64,000 nucleotides of DNA, taken from NCBI RefSeq assembly GCF_011305995.1, contig NZ_CP049910.1, forward strand, positions 2,480,001 through 2,544,000. The letters run 5' to 3'. Shown piece after piece: positions 25,203-35,064 of the stretch. Position 1 is the first letter of the stretch. Every line of letters starts with the position of its first letter. The notes under the pieces were generated by a model. That model searched no databases and was not told the origin of the DNA. It was given only the letters and a program-made list of their open reading frames with translations. The stretch is from Diaphorobacter sp. HDW4A (GTDB lineage Bacteria; Pseudomonadota; Gammaproteobacteria; Burkholderiales; Burkholderiaceae_C). The position numbers were made by a program, and so were the translations under genes.

Positions 25203-25901
25203 ATGAGCACCGCCCTCCCCGTTCTGTATTCCTTCCGCCGTTGCCCTTACGCCATCCGCGCCCGGCTTGCACTTGCCTACGCGGGCTTTGCATGCGAGCT
25301 CAGAGAGATCAAACTGCGCGACAAGCCACAACAGATGCTGGAGGTCTCGCCCAAAGGGACCGTGCCCGTGCTGGTGTTACCGGACGGCAAGGTGATCGAC
25401 CAGAGTCTTGAAGTGATGCTGCATGCACTGCAGACGTCGGACGACGGCAATACAGGCGACGCGGACGGCTGGCTGCAGCCGACGACGGGCAATCTCTCCA
25501 ATATGCTGGCACTCATCGAGCGCAACGACAGCTTCTTCAAGGGCGCACTCGACCGCTGCAAATATCCGGATCGCCACGGCGCCGAAGACGTGGCGCAGGC
25601 CGCGCTGGACGCCAATGAATGGCTGGACACGCTCGAGCAGCAGCTGGCCGCCACCGGCTATCTATTCGGCCAGAACCCCAGCCTTGCCGACATGGCGCTG
25701 CGCCCCTTCGTGCGCCAGTTTGCCGCCATTGACGGCGACGCTTGGGCAGCCAAGCCCTGGCCGCATCTGCAGGCATGGCTGCAAAGGTTTCTGGATTCGG
25801 CCCTGTTTGCCGAGGTGATGCAGACCCACTCCGTGTGGGTTGCAGGTACGTCCGGGCCGGTGGTGTTCGACGGCACGCGGCCGTCGAACAATCCCGAGTG
25901 A
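25203..25901 (+). CDS. Glutathione S-transferase family protein
   Basis: This 232-aa protein has a thioredoxin-like N-terminal domain (YSFRRCPYAIRARLAL with the CPYA motif; SPKGTVPVLVLPDG; DQSLEVMLHAL, the gamma-Glu-binding region) and a helical C-terminal domain with the N-capping type sequence PSLADMALRPFVRQF. It uses glutathione for conjugation or disulfide chemistry. The CPYA Cys points to an omega/beta-like thiol-transfer type. Start ATG 25203; an upstream TTG at 25140 lacks support. The substrate is unknown. Confidence 0.85.
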   Translation: MSTALPVLYSFRRCPYAIRARLALAYAGFACELREIKLRDKPQQMLEVSPKGTVPVLVLPDGKVIDQSLEVMLHALQTSDDGNTGDADGWLQPTTGNLSNMLALIERNDSFFKGALDRCKYPDRHGAEDVAQAALDANEWLDTLEQQLAATGYLFGQNPSLADMALRPFVRQFAAIDGDAWAAKPWPHLQAWLQRFLDSALFAEVMQTHSVWVAGTSGPVVFDGTRPSNNPE

Positions 25902-25907
25902 TGCGAC

Positions 25908-26852
25908 TCAGCGCTTGCTGGCCTTGTACCAGTCGGTGACCACGCGCCCGACTTCGGCCAGAATCGCGTCGCGGCCCTCGGATTCAACCTTCATCGCGCC
26001 CGTGAGATAGGCACTCACGATCATCGGCGCCATGCCCTGCGCGCTCCAAACGATGCTGACCTCGTTGGCCGTGCCGTTGTCGCCCGAGCCGGTCTTGCCG
26101 CCGATCTTCCAGTCGCTCGGCATGCCTGTACGCAAGCGCTTGTCACCGGTTCGGCTGGCCAGCAGCCAGTCGCGCAGCTGCTTCTGGCTTCCGGGAGTGA
26201 GCAAGCCCGTCTTGTCGGTGAGCAGTGCAAGCGCCGTCTTGCCCATGGCGCGCGGTGTCGTGGTGTCGCGCGGGTCGCCCGCAATCGCGGTGTTCAGATC
26301 GGTTTCGATGCGGTCCAGCCGCGTGCGCATGTCGCCCACGTTCGTGCGCAGCCAGCGCGTGAGCCCGGCCGGGCCGCCCTGCAGGTTGAGCAGCAGGTTG
26401 GCGGCGGTGTTGTCGCTGAGCACCACTGCGGCCTCGCACAGTGCGCGAATCGTCATGCCGTCAACATCGGCATGCTTTTCGGTTTCGGGCGAATAGGCGA
26501 CCAACTCCTTCTTCTCGTAGAGCAGCGATTGCTCCAGAGGAAATTCGCCAAGCTGCGACAGTTGCAGAATGCGCGCAGCCAGCAGCAGCTTGAAGGTGCT
26601 GCACATCGGGAACATTTCGTCCTCGCGATAGCCGATCGAGTTCTGCCCGCCCAGTACCTGCACTGACAGGCCGAGCCGCCCTCCGCTGCGCGCCTCCAGC
26701 ACCTTGAGACGCTGCTGAAAGCTGTCGCCCTTGGCGGCGGACTTGTCGTCGCCTGCGCCCACGAGATTCTTCACCGCACCACAGCCGGTCAGCGCCACGG
26801 CCGCCGTGCTCAGTGCACCGGTTGCCAACAGATGGCGTCTTTGCAGGTCCAT
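25908..26852 (-). CDS. Class A beta-lactamase, predicted Tat-exported lipoprotein
   Basis: This 314-aa serine beta-lactamase contains all class A motifs: S70-x-x-K in MCSTFK, SDN (S130) in VLSDNTA, E166 in RIETDLN, and KTG (234-236) in GGKTGSGDNG. Position 69 is Cys and 237 Ser; 238 is Gly. The N-terminus, MDLQRRHLLATGAL then a hydrophobic stretch ending LTGC, has a twin-arginine pair and a lipobox, which suggests Tat export and lipid anchoring. Start ATG 26852 follows GAGGG. No LysR-type regulator (AmpR-like) is adjacent, so expression is probably constitutive. The resistance spectrum cannot be read from sequence. Confidence 0.9.
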   Translation of the reverse strand: MDLQRRHLLATGALSTAAVALTGCGAVKNLVGAGDDKSAAKGDSFQQRLKVLEARSGGRLGLSVQVLGGQNSIGYREDEMFPMCSTFKLLLAARILQLSQLGEFPLEQSLLYEKKELVAYSPETEKHADVDGMTIRALCEAAVVLSDNTAANLLLNLQGGPAGLTRWLRTNVGDMRTRLDRIETDLNTAIAGDPRDTTTPRAMGKTALALLTDKTGLLTPGSQKQLRDWLLASRTGDKRLRTGMPSDWKIGGKTGSGDNGTANEVSIVWSAQGMAPMIVSAYLTGAMKVESEGRDAILAEVGRVVTDWYKASKR

Positions 26853-26958
26853 ATCAGCCCTCACTGAATTCATCCAAAACACGTCGACCCCGCACATGTC
26901 CAGCATGCCGGGGTCGATTGAAAAACAAAGCTTGGTTGTCTGAAGACGAGCTATCAGA

Positions 26959-27462
26959 TCAGCGGCGTCCGCCGCGCACCAAAGCAATCAGCAACGCGAT
27001 GGCGAAGACCACGAAGCCGACGAACGACCAGTTGGCGATGGAGCCGCCAAGGAGTGTCCAGTCAATCGCGGCGCAGTCGCCCGAGCCACGGAAGATCATG
27101 GGCAGCGAGCGGCTGATGGGGTAGTTCTCGATCATGCCGTAGAAGTCGCGCCCGCAGGTCGCGAACTCGGGCGGATACCACTGCAGCCAGCTCTGGCGGG
27201 CGGCGACAAAGGCACCAAAACCGGTCGTCAGCAGCGCGAGAAAGCTGAAGGTCCTCCACCAGCTGGCGCTACCGCGCATCGCGCCGATGCCGGTGAACAC
27301 CGCCACCCCGATCAGCGCATAACGCTGCACGATGCACATCGGGCAAGGCTCAAGACCCACCACATGCTGCAGATACATGCCAAAACCCAGCATGGCAATG
27401 CAGGCCAGGCAGATCAGGCCGAGAAGCTGGCGCGGGGCCCTTGAAATCCAGTTGAAAACCAC
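26959..27462 (-). CDS. dsbB: Disulfide bond formation protein B
   Basis: This 167-aa inner-membrane protein has four predicted helices. It re-oxidises DsbA and passes electrons to quinone. The first periplasmic loop holds the redox pair in EPCPMCIVQRYA (about residues 39-42); the second pair is Cys in FATCGRDF and GSGDCAAI. Length and topology fit DsbB. It lies 106 bp upstream of the beta-lactamase gene on the same strand and 57 bp downstream of cysA's end; it may read through from either. Confidence 0.92.
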   Translation of the reverse strand: MVFNWISRAPRQLLGLICLACIAMLGFGMYLQHVVGLEPCPMCIVQRYALIGVAVFTGIGAMRGSASWWRTFSFLALLTTGFGAFVAARQSWLQWYPPEFATCGRDFYGMIENYPISRSLPMIFRGSGDCAAIDWTLLGGSIANWSFVGFVVFAIALLIALVRGGRR

Positions 27463-27519
27463 TTTTTGTCCTTAGGGGAAACCGGTATCTTAACCAACGT
27501 CCCCCAGAGGAGAAAACGA

Positions 27520-28647
27520 TCAGATGCCGGCAGCTTCGTCCAGGAAAACCTTGGCGTGGCGCGGTGTCACCACCAGCAGCTCGCCCTCGCGCAGTCCCTG
27601 GTCACGAAACTGCTGCGCCGGAATCTGTGCTTCGATGAGCGACTCCGTGGCTGTATTGTCCGCCGATTGGTTATCGGATTCGGGAATAAGTTCCAGCCTT
27701 GCGATGGGGCCCACCACAATCGCCCGCGAGAGCTGCACCACGATGCCGCGCGGACGGCCCTGCGCATCCAGCGCCTGACCAGGCGAGTAGCGCTCCACAT
27801 CGAGGTCGTGCGGACGCACGAACGCGAAGGCCTTGGTTTCATTCGCATTCTTGGCCTCGGGACTGTCGAGCTGCATGCCGTCGTCCAGATAGACGCGGCC
27901 ATCGCTGGCACGGCCCTTGAACAGGTTCACATCGCCAAGGAAGCCGTAAACGAACGGGCTGGCCGGGTTGTCCCAGACCTGCTGGGGCGTGCCTTCCTGT
28001 TCGATCTTGCCCTTGTTGATGACGACCACGCGGTCCGCCACTTCAAGTGCCTCTTCCTGATCGTGCGTGACGAAGATCGAGGTCACATGCAGCTCGTCAT
28101 GCAGACGACGCAGCCAGCGGCGCAGTTCCTTGCGCACCTTGGCATCGAGTGCGCCGAACGGTTCGTCGAGCAGCAGCACCTTGGGCTCCACGGCCAGAGC
28201 GCGCGCGAGTGCAATGCGCTGGCGCTGACCACCCGAGAGCTGCGACGGATAACGGTCGGCGATCCAGTCGAGCTGCACCAGCTTGAGCAGGCTCATCACC
28301 TTCTCGCGGATCTGTGCCTCGCTCGGGCGTTCCTTGCGCGGCTTCACGCGCAGGCCGAAGGCCACATTCTCGAACACCGTCATGTGACGGAACAACGCGT
28401 AGTGCTGGAACACGAAACCCACATTGCGTTCGCGCACATGCACGTCGGTCGTGTCTTCGCCGCTGAAATGGATGGTGCCGACATCGGCCGTCTCCAGACC
28501 GGCGATGATGCGCAGCAGCGTGGTCTTGCCGCAGCCCGAGGGCCCGAGCAAGGCGATGAGCTCGCCGGACTTGATGTCGAGGTTCACGTCGCGCAGGGCC
28601 TGGAAGTCGCCAAACTGCTTGCTCACATTACGGATTTCAATGCTCAT
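27520..28647 (-). CDS. cysA: Sulfate/thiosulfate ABC transporter ATP-binding protein
   Basis: This 375-aa ATPase has Walker [10 protein letters not shown], signature LSGGQRQ, Walker [12 protein letters not shown] and switch His in VTHDQEEA, followed by a C-terminal regulatory TOBE-like extension (about residues 240-375). It starts [16 protein letters not shown], typical of CysA. It energises CysTW and is the last gene of the sbp-cysT-cysW-cysA operon. A short hairpin separates it from cysW. Confidence 0.93.
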   Translation of the reverse strand: MSIEIRNVSKQFGDFQALRDVNLDIKSGELIALLGPSGCGKTTLLRIIAGLETADVGTIHFSGEDTTDVHVRERNVGFVFQHYALFRHMTVFENVAFGLRVKPRKERPSEAQIREKVMSLLKLVQLDWIADRYPSQLSGGQRQRIALARALAVEPKVLLLDEPFGALDAKVRKELRRWLRRLHDELHVTSIFVTHDQEEALEVADRVVVINKGKIEQEGTPQQVWDNPASPFVYGFLGDVNLFKGRASDGRVYLDDGMQLDSPEAKNANETKAFAFVRPHDLDVERYSPGQALDAQGRPRGIVVQLSRAIVVGPIARLELIPESDNQSADNTATESLIEAQIPAQQFRDQGLREGELLVVTPRHAKVFLDEAAGI

Positions 28648-28670
28648 GTTCTCAATTCCTCTTCGGTCCT

Positions 28671-28691
28671 CTCTCCCGCCGAGCGGGAGAG
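28671..28691. repeat. Short GC palindrome between cysW and cysA
   Basis: CTCTCCCGC and GCGGGAGAG pair perfectly around the 3-nt loop cga. It is related in sequence to the CCCTCCCGC...GAGAGAGGGGG structure at 30585-30611 in the same operon, which suggests REP-like repeats scattered between genes. Confidence 0.55.
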
Positions 28692-28701
28692 GAAGAAAAT
28701 C

Positions 28702-29607
28702 TCAATTCGTTGCCGGACGCTCTGGCGGCATTTCGGCCGCAACCTTGAACTGCTTCTCAGCCTTCCATTCGGCATAGGTCTTGATCGCCAGCGTCACCAG
28801 TGCCAGTAGCGCCAGCAGCGATGCGGCGGCGAAGGCGGCGACCGACTGGTACTCGTTGTAGAGAATTTCCACATGCAACGGGATCGTGTTGGTCTGACCA
28901 CGGATGTGGCCCGACACCACCGACACCGCGCCGAACTCGCCCATGGCGCGTGCGTTGCAGAGAATCACGCCGTAAAGCAGACCCCATTTGATGTTGGGAA
29001 GCGTCACATGCCAGAAGGTCTGCCAGCCCGTCGCGCCAAGCACTACGGCCGCTTGCTCTTCATCGTTGCCCTGCGCCTGCATCAGCGGAATCAGCTCGCG
29101 GGCGATGAACGGAAAGGTCACGAACACGGTGGCGAGCACAATGCCGGGCACGGCGAAGACGATCTTGATGTCATGCTCCGACAACCAGGGGCCAAGCCAG
29201 CCCTGCGCGCCGAACACCAGCATGTACATCAGGCCCACGACCACGGGCGAGATCGAGAACGGCAGGTCGATCAGGGTCGTCAGAAAGGCCTTGCCCTTGA
29301 AGTCGAACTTGGCGATGGCCCATGCCGCAGCCACACCGAACACCAGATTGAGCGGCACGGTAATCGCTGCAGTGAGCAGGGTCAGCTTGATGGCGGACCA
29401 GGCATCGGGCTCGCGCAGACCGGCCAGATAGGCGTCAAAGCCCTTGCGCAGCGCCTCGGTGAATACGGCCGCGAGGGGCAGCACCAGAAACAGCAGCAGA
29501 AAGACCAGCGCAATGCCGATCAGCGTCCACTTGACCCACGGAGCCTCGGTCGTGCCCGCCTTGGCGCGGCGCACGGTACGGGAATTGTTGACTGCGGCGC
29601 CACTCAT
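28702..29607 (-). CDS. cysW: Sulfate ABC transporter permease CysW
   Basis: This 301-aa inner-membrane permease has six main helices and the binding-protein-dependent transport (EAA) loop [31 protein letters not shown]. The region [34 protein letters not shown] is diagnostic of CysW. Start ATG 29607 overlaps the cysT stop (ATGA) with GGGAG upstream; a more distal ATG at 29637 lies inside cysT. It forms the channel with CysT. Confidence 0.92.
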   Translation of the reverse strand: MSGAAVNNSRTVRRAKAGTTEAPWVKWTLIGIALVFLLLFLVLPLAAVFTEALRKGFDAYLAGLREPDAWSAIKLTLLTAAITVPLNLVFGVAAAWAIAKFDFKGKAFLTTLIDLPFSISPVVVGLMYMLVFGAQGWLGPWLSEHDIKIVFAVPGIVLATVFVTFPFIARELIPLMQAQGNDEEQAAVVLGATGWQTFWHVTLPNIKWGLLYGVILCNARAMGEFGAVSVVSGHIRGQTNTIPLHVEILYNEYQSVAAFAAASLLALLALVTLAIKTYAEWKAEKQFKVAAEMPPERPATN

Positions 29608-30479
29608 AGCGGAGCTCCCTGACGCTTGCGCTGCCATGCCTGCAGCGCGTTGATGACGAGCAGCATCACGAACGAGAAGAACAGCATCACCACGGCCACC
29701 GCCGTCGCGCCTGCGTAGTCGTACTGTTCGAGCTTGCCGATGATGATGAGCGGCGTGATCTCGGACACCATGGGCATGTTGCCCGCGATGAAGATGACCG
29801 AGCCGTATTCACCGATGGCACGTGCGAACGCCATCGCAAAACCGGTGAGCAGCGCGGGCGTGATGCCCGGCAGAATCACCTTGTAGAAAATCTGCCAGCG
29901 GGTTGCACCCAAGCTGGTGGCCGCCTCTTCGAGTTCCTTTTCGGAATCTTCGAGCACCGGCTGCACTGTGCGCACCACGAACGGCAGGCCGATGAAGATC
30001 AGCGCAATCACCACGCCCTTGGGATTGAACGCAAGCTGAATGCCGTAGGGCTCCAGATACTGCCCTACCCAGCCATTGCCCGCGAGCAGTGCTGTCAGCG
30101 AAATACCGGCCACGGCGGTCGGCAGCGCGAACGGCAGATCGACCAGCGCGTCCACGATCTTCTTGCCCGGGAACTGGTAGCGCACCAGCACCCACGCCAC
30201 CAGCAGCCCAAACACCAGATTCACGCAGGCCGCGATGAACGAGGCACCGAACGTGAGCCGATACGAGGCCAGCACGCGCGGAGCCGTTACCGCCTCCCAG
30301 AACTGCGGCCAGGTGAGCGTGAAGGTCTTGAACATCAGCGCCGCCAACGGAATCAGCACGATGATGCTCAGATAAAAAAGCGTATAGCCCAGCGTGATCC
30401 CAAACCCGGGCAGCACGCGCTTGGGAGCGCGCCGGTCCGAACGGGCCCCTGGCGAAGCATTCAGCGCCGCAGCAGTCAT
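29604..30479 (-). CDS. cysT: Sulfate ABC transporter permease CysT (CysU)
   Basis: This 291-aa inner-membrane permease has six main helices. Diagnostic segments are [44 protein letters not shown], the EAA loop [23 protein letters not shown] and [18 protein letters not shown] 158-bp gap with several hairpins separates it from the upstream sulfate-binding protein gene, so the permease is probably made at a lower level. Confidence 0.92.
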   Translation of the reverse strand: MTAAALNASPGARSDRRAPKRVLPGFGITLGYTLFYLSIIVLIPLAALMFKTFTLTWPQFWEAVTAPRVLASYRLTFGASFIAACVNLVFGLLVAWVLVRYQFPGKKIVDALVDLPFALPTAVAGISLTALLAGNGWVGQYLEPYGIQLAFNPKGVVIALIFIGLPFVVRTVQPVLEDSEKELEEAATSLGATRWQIFYKVILPGITPALLTGFAMAFARAIGEYGSVIFIAGNMPMVSEITPLIIIGKLEQYDYAGATAVAVVMLFFSFVMLLVINALQAWQRKRQGAPL

Positions 30480-30561
30480 AGATGAATAGTGGTAGTTGAA
30501 TCAGAAACGGGGCTCGGCGCAAACGCCACAGCAGTCCCAGGCCAGCGGCCGCCGAGCAAGA

Positions 30562-30626
30562 GCCGCCTCGCGGCGAGGCGGCGTCCCCCTCCCGCGCAGC
30601 GAGAGAGGGGGAAGGCGCGCAGCGCC
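30562..30626. repeat. Cluster of three GC-rich palindromes between sbp and cysT
   Basis: Three hairpins follow each other: GCCGCCTCG-cgg-CGAGGCGGC (30562-30582), CCCCCTC...GAGGGGG (30585-30611) and GGCGC-gca-GCGCC (30614-30626). They lie in the 158-bp spacer of an operon. Tandem palindromes like this act as REP-type elements, retro-regulators or partial terminators that set the binding-protein to permease ratio. Confidence 0.65.
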
Positions 30627-30637
30627 TCAGGGGGTGC

Positions 30638-31660
30638 TTATTTTCCAGGTGTGTAGATCTTGTCGAATTGCCCGCCGTCGTTGAAGTGCAACTTCTGCGC
30701 ATCACCCAGCGAGCCGAAGTACTTGGCCACGGTGAATTGCTTGATCGGCTTGAACTCGTCCGAGTGCTTCTTGAGCACGGCTTCCGAACGCGGACGCAGC
30801 GCGTGCTTGGCGGCGATTTCCTGCGCCTCGTCCGTGTACAGGTAGTTCAGGTAGGCAGTCGCCAGTTCGCGCGAGCCCTTTTTGTTGACGGTGCGCTCGA
30901 CCACGGCCACGGGGTTTTCAGCCACGATGCTGACCGACGGGTAGACCGGATCGACCTTGCCCTTGCCGAACTCGCGGTCCACCGAGACCACTTCGGATTC
31001 AAAAGTGATCAGCACATCACCGATATTGCGCTGCAGGAAGATGCTGGTCGCGTCGCGACCGCCCTTGCCCAGCACCGGCACGTTCTTGAACAGCTTGCCG
31101 ACGAACTCGCCGGCCTGTGCGTCCGTGCCGCCCTTTTCGCGCACATAGCCCCAAGCGGCCAGATAAGCGTAGCGACCGTTGCCGCCGGTCTTGGGGTTCA
31201 CGACCACGACTTTGACGTCGGGGCGGATCAGGTCTTCCCAGTCCTTGATATTCTTGGGATTGCCGTTGCGCACCAGGAACAGCATGGTCGATGTCGTGGG
31301 CGATGCATCGTTCGGGAACTTCTTGGCCCAATCCTTAGCCACCACGCCGGTGCTCGCGAGGAAGTCGATGTCGGTGGTGGTGTTGAAGGTCACCACATCG
31401 GCCTCGAGGCCGTCGTTCACCGCACGCGCCTGGGCGCTCGAGCCGCCGTGCGCCTGATCGACCTTCACGTCCTTGCCGGTGGTTTTCTTGTAATGAGCGA
31501 CGAAGGCTTGGTTGTAGTCCTTGTAGAACTCACGGGCCACGTCGTAGGAAACATTCAAAAGCGTGCTGGATTGCGCAGCCGCCAAACCACTGGCTGCCAG
31601 AGCAGCTACGGCGATGATGGACTTGAGCGAGCGGGAGAAGGAGGCGGAGGTGGAGGTCAT
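30638..31660 (-). CDS. Sulfate ABC transporter substrate-binding protein, copy 1
   Basis: This 340-aa periplasmic protein has a signal peptide ending GLAAAQ. The mature part starts SSTLLNVSYDVAREFYKDYN and holds VDQAHGGSSAQARAV, TSTMLFLVRNGNPKNIKDW, NPKTGGNGRYAYLAAWGY and the late FTVAKYFGSLG. These are hallmarks of the Sbp/CysP family, which binds sulfate or thiosulfate by backbone and Ser hydrogen bonds. Start ATG 31660 was chosen over GTG 31672. It heads the sulfate uptake operon; a paralog lies at 61791. Expression is presumably under CysB. Confidence 0.9.
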   Translation of the reverse strand: MTSTSASFSRSLKSIIAVAALAASGLAAAQSSTLLNVSYDVAREFYKDYNQAFVAHYKKTTGKDVKVDQAHGGSSAQARAVNDGLEADVVTFNTTTDIDFLASTGVVAKDWAKKFPNDASPTTSTMLFLVRNGNPKNIKDWEDLIRPDVKVVVVNPKTGGNGRYAYLAAWGYVREKGGTDAQAGEFVGKLFKNVPVLGKGGRDATSIFLQRNIGDVLITFESEVVSVDREFGKGKVDPVYPSVSIVAENPVAVVERTVNKKGSRELATAYLNYLYTDEAQEIAAKHALRPRSEAVLKKHSDEFKPIKQFTVAKYFGSLGDAQKLHFNDGGQFDKIYTPGK

Positions 31661-31722
31661 TGTTGATGTCACCGTCTGATTTGATAGTTACATCATTGTG
31701 AGGATCGCTCCTTAAAACTCAA

Positions 31723-31736
31723 AAGAATATATTCTT
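31723..31736. promoter_or_regulatory. Perfect palindrome upstream of the sulfate operon
   Basis: AAGAATATATTCTT is a 14-bp perfect palindrome about 65 bp upstream of the sulfate-binding protein start, in an AT-rich stretch. The second sulfate-binding protein gene has GAATATA at 62951-62957 (minus strand) about 130 bp upstream. A CysB-family site is possible, but the motif is not proven. Confidence 0.35.
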
Positions 31737-31867
31737 GTTTAATAATCCCGATTTGGCATAAGCAAGCATTGGCGCGGCTTACAACCGATTTTCTCTGACT
31801 CCATCTTCTCTTGGTGTGGCGACTCGCCTGCAGCCCATCGCCATCATTGCGCAGTCTTCTGCCTGCT

Positions 31868-32779
31868 TCAGTTGAAGACGCGGCTGCGCTCCGGCACGGT
31901 GTCACCCAGAAAATCCAGAAAGCTGCGCACCGCCGGCACCAAACCGCGCCGCGACGGAAACACCGCATGGACAATCGCCTTGGGCTGCGACCAGTCCGGC
32001 AGCAGTCGCACGAGGCGCCCGGCCTGCATGTCTTGCTGGCACAGATAGTCGGGTAGCCAGCAAAAGCCCGTTCCGGCGAGCGCCGCATAACGCAGCACCA
32101 GCAGGTCATCCACCAGATAGCGCGGATGCAGGACGACGGTCTCCTCCTGCCCCTCGGGCCCGAGCAGCCGCACGGTATTGCGGCCCTCGGACGATGGCAT
32201 GGCGATGCTGTCCAGCGCCGCCAGATCCTCCACAGTCTTGGGCGTGCCTTGGCGGATCAGCAAATCGGGACTGGCCACCAACAGTTGCACCCCCTCGCCC
32301 AGGCGCTTGACCACCATGCTGCCGCTTTCCTCCAGCGTCAGCCGCACGCGCAGCGCGACGTCAATGCCCTCCTCCAGCAGATTCACCGGCCGGTTGAGCA
32401 CCTGCATCTCGACGCGCACCTCGGGATTGCGCTCAAGAAAGACGGGCAACAACTCGCCCACCACCGTCTGGGCCAGCGTCACCGGGCAGGACACACGCAC
32501 CGTGCCGCGCGGCGAGCCCTTGACCTGTGCGACCGCATCGGCCGCCGCCTGCGCCTCTTCGCGCATTGACTGGCAGTGGCGCAGGTAGGTCTCGCCCACC
32601 TCGGTCAACGAGAGCTTGCGGGTCGTGCGCTGCAAGAGCCGCACGCCCAGCTCCTGCTCCAGCTCGGAGATCCGGCGCGACAGCCGCGACTTCGGAATGC
32701 CCAGACTGCGGCTCGCAGCCGTAAAGCCGCCACGCTCCACCACCTCGGCAAAAAACAGCATGTCGTTCAGATCTTGCAT
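31868..32779 (-). CDS. LysR family transcriptional regulator
   Basis: This 303-aa protein has an N-terminal winged HTH ([38 protein letters not shown]) and a LysR substrate-binding domain (about residues 90-295). It is divergent from the azoreductase gene with a 169-bp gap that contains TTCATTGTCC and repeated ATTCAT-like steps. The arrangement is that of a LysR regulator activating its divergent neighbour, possibly in response to quinones or electrophiles. Confidence 0.88.
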   Translation of the reverse strand: MQDLNDMLFFAEVVERGGFTAASRSLGIPKSRLSRRISELEQELGVRLLQRTTRKLSLTEVGETYLRHCQSMREEAQAAADAVAQVKGSPRGTVRVSCPVTLAQTVVGELLPVFLERNPEVRVEMQVLNRPVNLLEEGIDVALRVRLTLEESGSMVVKRLGEGVQLLVASPDLLIRQGTPKTVEDLAALDSIAMPSSEGRNTVRLLGPEGQEETVVLHPRYLVDDLLVLRYAALAGTGFCWLPDYLCQQDMQAGRLVRLLPDWSQPKAIVHAVFPSRRGLVPAVRSFLDFLGDTVPERSRVFN

Positions 32780-32948
32780 GGGAATACCGTCATTGGGAAT
32801 GATTTCAGAACAATCCGTCGCGATTATGCCGTCTTATCAATTCATTGTCCCGCCTACACAATTCATTCATCGCCACTCGCCAAGCTTTTCAGCGAAACAG
32901 CGGCGGTGGCAACACAGATATTCACTCATACATACGGACATCAAGATC

Positions 32949-33584
32949 ATGCAACTGCTTCACATCGACTCCTCCATCACCGGCGAACAATCGGTTTCCC
33001 GCCAACTCACCCGCCAGATCGTCGACGCCTTTGTGGCCGCCCACGAAGACACACAGGTCAGCCGCCTTGACCTGCTGACGGACGCCCCCGCCCACTTCAC
33101 CGCCGATGCAATGGCACCCCGCACCGGCCAGACCGATGGCCTGAGTGAAGCACAAGTGCGCGAAAATGCCGTGTCCGAGCGCCTCGTGCGCCAGTTCCTC
33201 GACTCGGACGTGATCGTCGTTGGCGCTCCGTTCTACAACTTCAGTATCCCCACGCAGCTCAAGGCCTGGCTGGATCGCCTGGCCCAACCCGGTCGCACCT
33301 TCCGCTACACCGCGAGCGGCCCCGAAGGACTCGCCAAGGGCAAGACCGTGATCGTCGCCTCGACACGCGGCGGCGTCTACTCCACCAGCGAGCAAGGCCA
33401 GGCGATGGAGCATCAGGAAAGCTACCTCAAGGTGATGTTCGGCTTCTTCGGCATCACCGACGTGCGCTTTGTGCGCGCCGAGGGCATCGGCATGGGCCCG
33501 CAAGCCAAGGCCACGGCACTGGAAAACGCAGCCAGCGAGATCACTGCCGCAGTTGAAATGGAAGAACTGGCCGAAGCGGTCTGA
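32949..33584 (+). CDS. azoR: FMN-dependent NADH:quinone oxidoreductase/azoreductase
   Basis: This 211-aa flavodoxin-fold enzyme starts [18 protein letters not shown] (phosphate-binding Ser residues for FMN) and contains [30 protein letters not shown] and [10 protein letters not shown], all diagnostic for AzoR. It reduces azo dyes and quinones by two electrons with NAD(P)H and protects against thiol stress. Start ATG 32949. It is divergent from the LysR gene and followed by a strong terminator. Confidence 0.92.
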   Translation: MQLLHIDSSITGEQSVSRQLTRQIVDAFVAAHEDTQVSRLDLLTDAPAHFTADAMAPRTGQTDGLSEAQVRENAVSERLVRQFLDSDVIVVGAPFYNFSIPTQLKAWLDRLAQPGRTFRYTASGPEGLAKGKTVIVASTRGGVYSTSEQGQAMEHQESYLKVMFGFFGITDVRFVRAEGIGMGPQAKATALENAASEITAAVEMEELAEAV

Positions 33585-33600
33585 TTTTCATTACGCCAGA

Positions 33601-33637
33601 AAAAGCAAAAGGCCGGTTGATCCGGCCTTTTGCTTTT
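33601..33637. terminator. Strong bidirectional terminator
   Basis: AAAAGCAAAAGGCCGG and its exact complement CCGGCCTTTTGCTTTT (16 bp) flank the loop ttgat. Both ends carry T-rich tracts on their own strand, so the structure stops azoR and the convergent helicase gene. Confidence 0.92.
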
Positions 33638-33657
33638 CACGCATCTGCAATCGGGCT

Positions 33658-34950
33658 TCAGCGCTTGTCGCCCTCGCCCTGTCCATTATTGGCAGCAGCC
33701 GCCGCGCGCAGCTTGTCCTTCTTGCTCATGCGCTTGCCCTTCACCCCGCCGTTGTCGCCATCCTCATGCGGCTGGCGCTCAGGAGTTGTTTCCGTCAGCG
33801 GGTACTGCGGCAGCGTCTCGAGCGCCACTTCCCTCAATGCATTGCGCTTGGCGATGAGCTTCCAGTGCGCCTCGGTCGCCGGGCTCACAAAGCTGATGGC
33901 AAGGCCACTTGCGCCCGCGCGGCCGGTGCGGCCGATGCGATGGGTGTATTCGATGGGCGAACGCGGCAGGTCATAGTTGACGACCAGCGGCAGATCATCC
34001 ACATGGATGCCACGCGCGGCCAGATCGGTGGTGATCAGCACCTGCCACTGCTTGTTCTTGAACTCCTGCAGCACCTGCTTGCGGGCGCCCTGGCTCAAGT
34101 CGCCGTGAAAGGCCGTGGCGTTGATTTTCTTGTCGTAGAGCTTGTTCGCCACATGCTCCGCCGTGTAGCGGCTGGCGACGAACACCAGCATGCGCTGGCC
34201 CTTGTACTGCTCGACCAGCTCGCGCAAAAGCGCGGTGCGCTTGGCGGCGTCGATGTGGAAAACGCGCTGCTCGATGGTCGCATCTTCATGGTGGGTGGAT
34301 GCGATCTCGACCTTGACGTGGTCGCCCCTCAGCAGGTTCGCCACCAGTTCCTGCACGGCCGGCGCAAATGTGGCCGACAGCAGCAGCGTCTGGCGCGCAT
34401 GGCCTTCGGGCACCAGCGCGAGCACCTTGTGCAACTCTTCGGCAAAGCCCAGATCCAGCAGGTGGTCCGCCTCGTCCAGCACCAGCGTGCGGATGGTCTT
34501 GAGCTGCAAACGGCTGTGCTCCACCACATCGAGCAGACGGCCCGGCGTGGCGATGACCATGTCGGCCCCGCCGCGCAGCGCCATCAACTGCGGATTGATC
34601 GAGACGCCGCCAGTCAGCACCGCCACCTTGGGGCGTTTGCCGAGCGATTCGCCCACCATGTAGATCAGCTCGGCGACCTGCGCCGCCAGCTCCCGCGTGG
34701 GCACCAGAATCAGCGCCTGGGTCTCTTTGGCCCCCGAACGCTGGGCGGAGTCGCTGAGCATCCACGCCTGCAGCAGCGGCAGCACATAGGCCGCCGTCTT
34801 GCCCGATCCCGTGGGCGCGCAGGCCTGCAGGTCGCGACCGTCCAGCACCGCAGGAATGGCTTGCTGCTGCACAGCGGTAGGAGCCATCAGGCCACGGGAT
34901 TGAGCGGCCTGCGCCAGCGAAGGGGCAAGGCCCAGATCAGAAAAGGACAT
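33658..34950 (-). CDS. DEAD-box ATP-dependent RNA helicase (RhlE-like)
   Basis: This 430-aa cytoplasmic RNA helicase starts MSFSDLGLAPSLAQAAQSRG. Motifs in order are Q motif (APTAVQQQAIP), I (APTGSGKT), Ia (PTRELAAQV), Ib (TPGRLLD), II (DEAD), III (SAT), IV (LVFVASR), V (TTDLAARGIHVDDLP) and VI (HRIGRTGRAG). A short basic, Lys/Asn-rich tail ends the protein. RhlE-type helicases act in ribosome assembly and RNA turnover. An upstream ATG at 35058 adds an Arg-rich stretch without helicase character and was not used. Confidence 0.9.
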   Translation of the reverse strand: MSFSDLGLAPSLAQAAQSRGLMAPTAVQQQAIPAVLDGRDLQACAPTGSGKTAAYVLPLLQAWMLSDSAQRSGAKETQALILVPTRELAAQVAELIYMVGESLGKRPKVAVLTGGVSINPQLMALRGGADMVIATPGRLLDVVEHSRLQLKTIRTLVLDEADHLLDLGFAEELHKVLALVPEGHARQTLLLSATFAPAVQELVANLLRGDHVKVEIASTHHEDATIEQRVFHIDAAKRTALLRELVEQYKGQRMLVFVASRYTAEHVANKLYDKKINATAFHGDLSQGARKQVLQEFKNKQWQVLITTDLAARGIHVDDLPLVVNYDLPRSPIEYTHRIGRTGRAGASGLAISFVSPATEAHWKLIAKRNALREVALETLPQYPLTETTPERQPHEDGDNGGVKGKRMSKKDKLRAAAAANNGQGEGDKR

Positions 34951-35064
34951 GAATGAAAGCGGACGGATCAGATCGTCAAAAAGCGAAACGCAACCCGCTA
35001 TTGTCGGGCCTGCGGGCGCATCGCGCTCGGCAAATCGAAATGCCAGCCTGAATGCCACCCCGCA

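Noticed and set aside
25908..26852. Carbapenemase-type Cys69-Cys238 disulfide in the beta-lactamase
   Set aside because: Cys69 is present but position 238 is Gly, so the KPC/SME/NMC-type disulfide cannot form.
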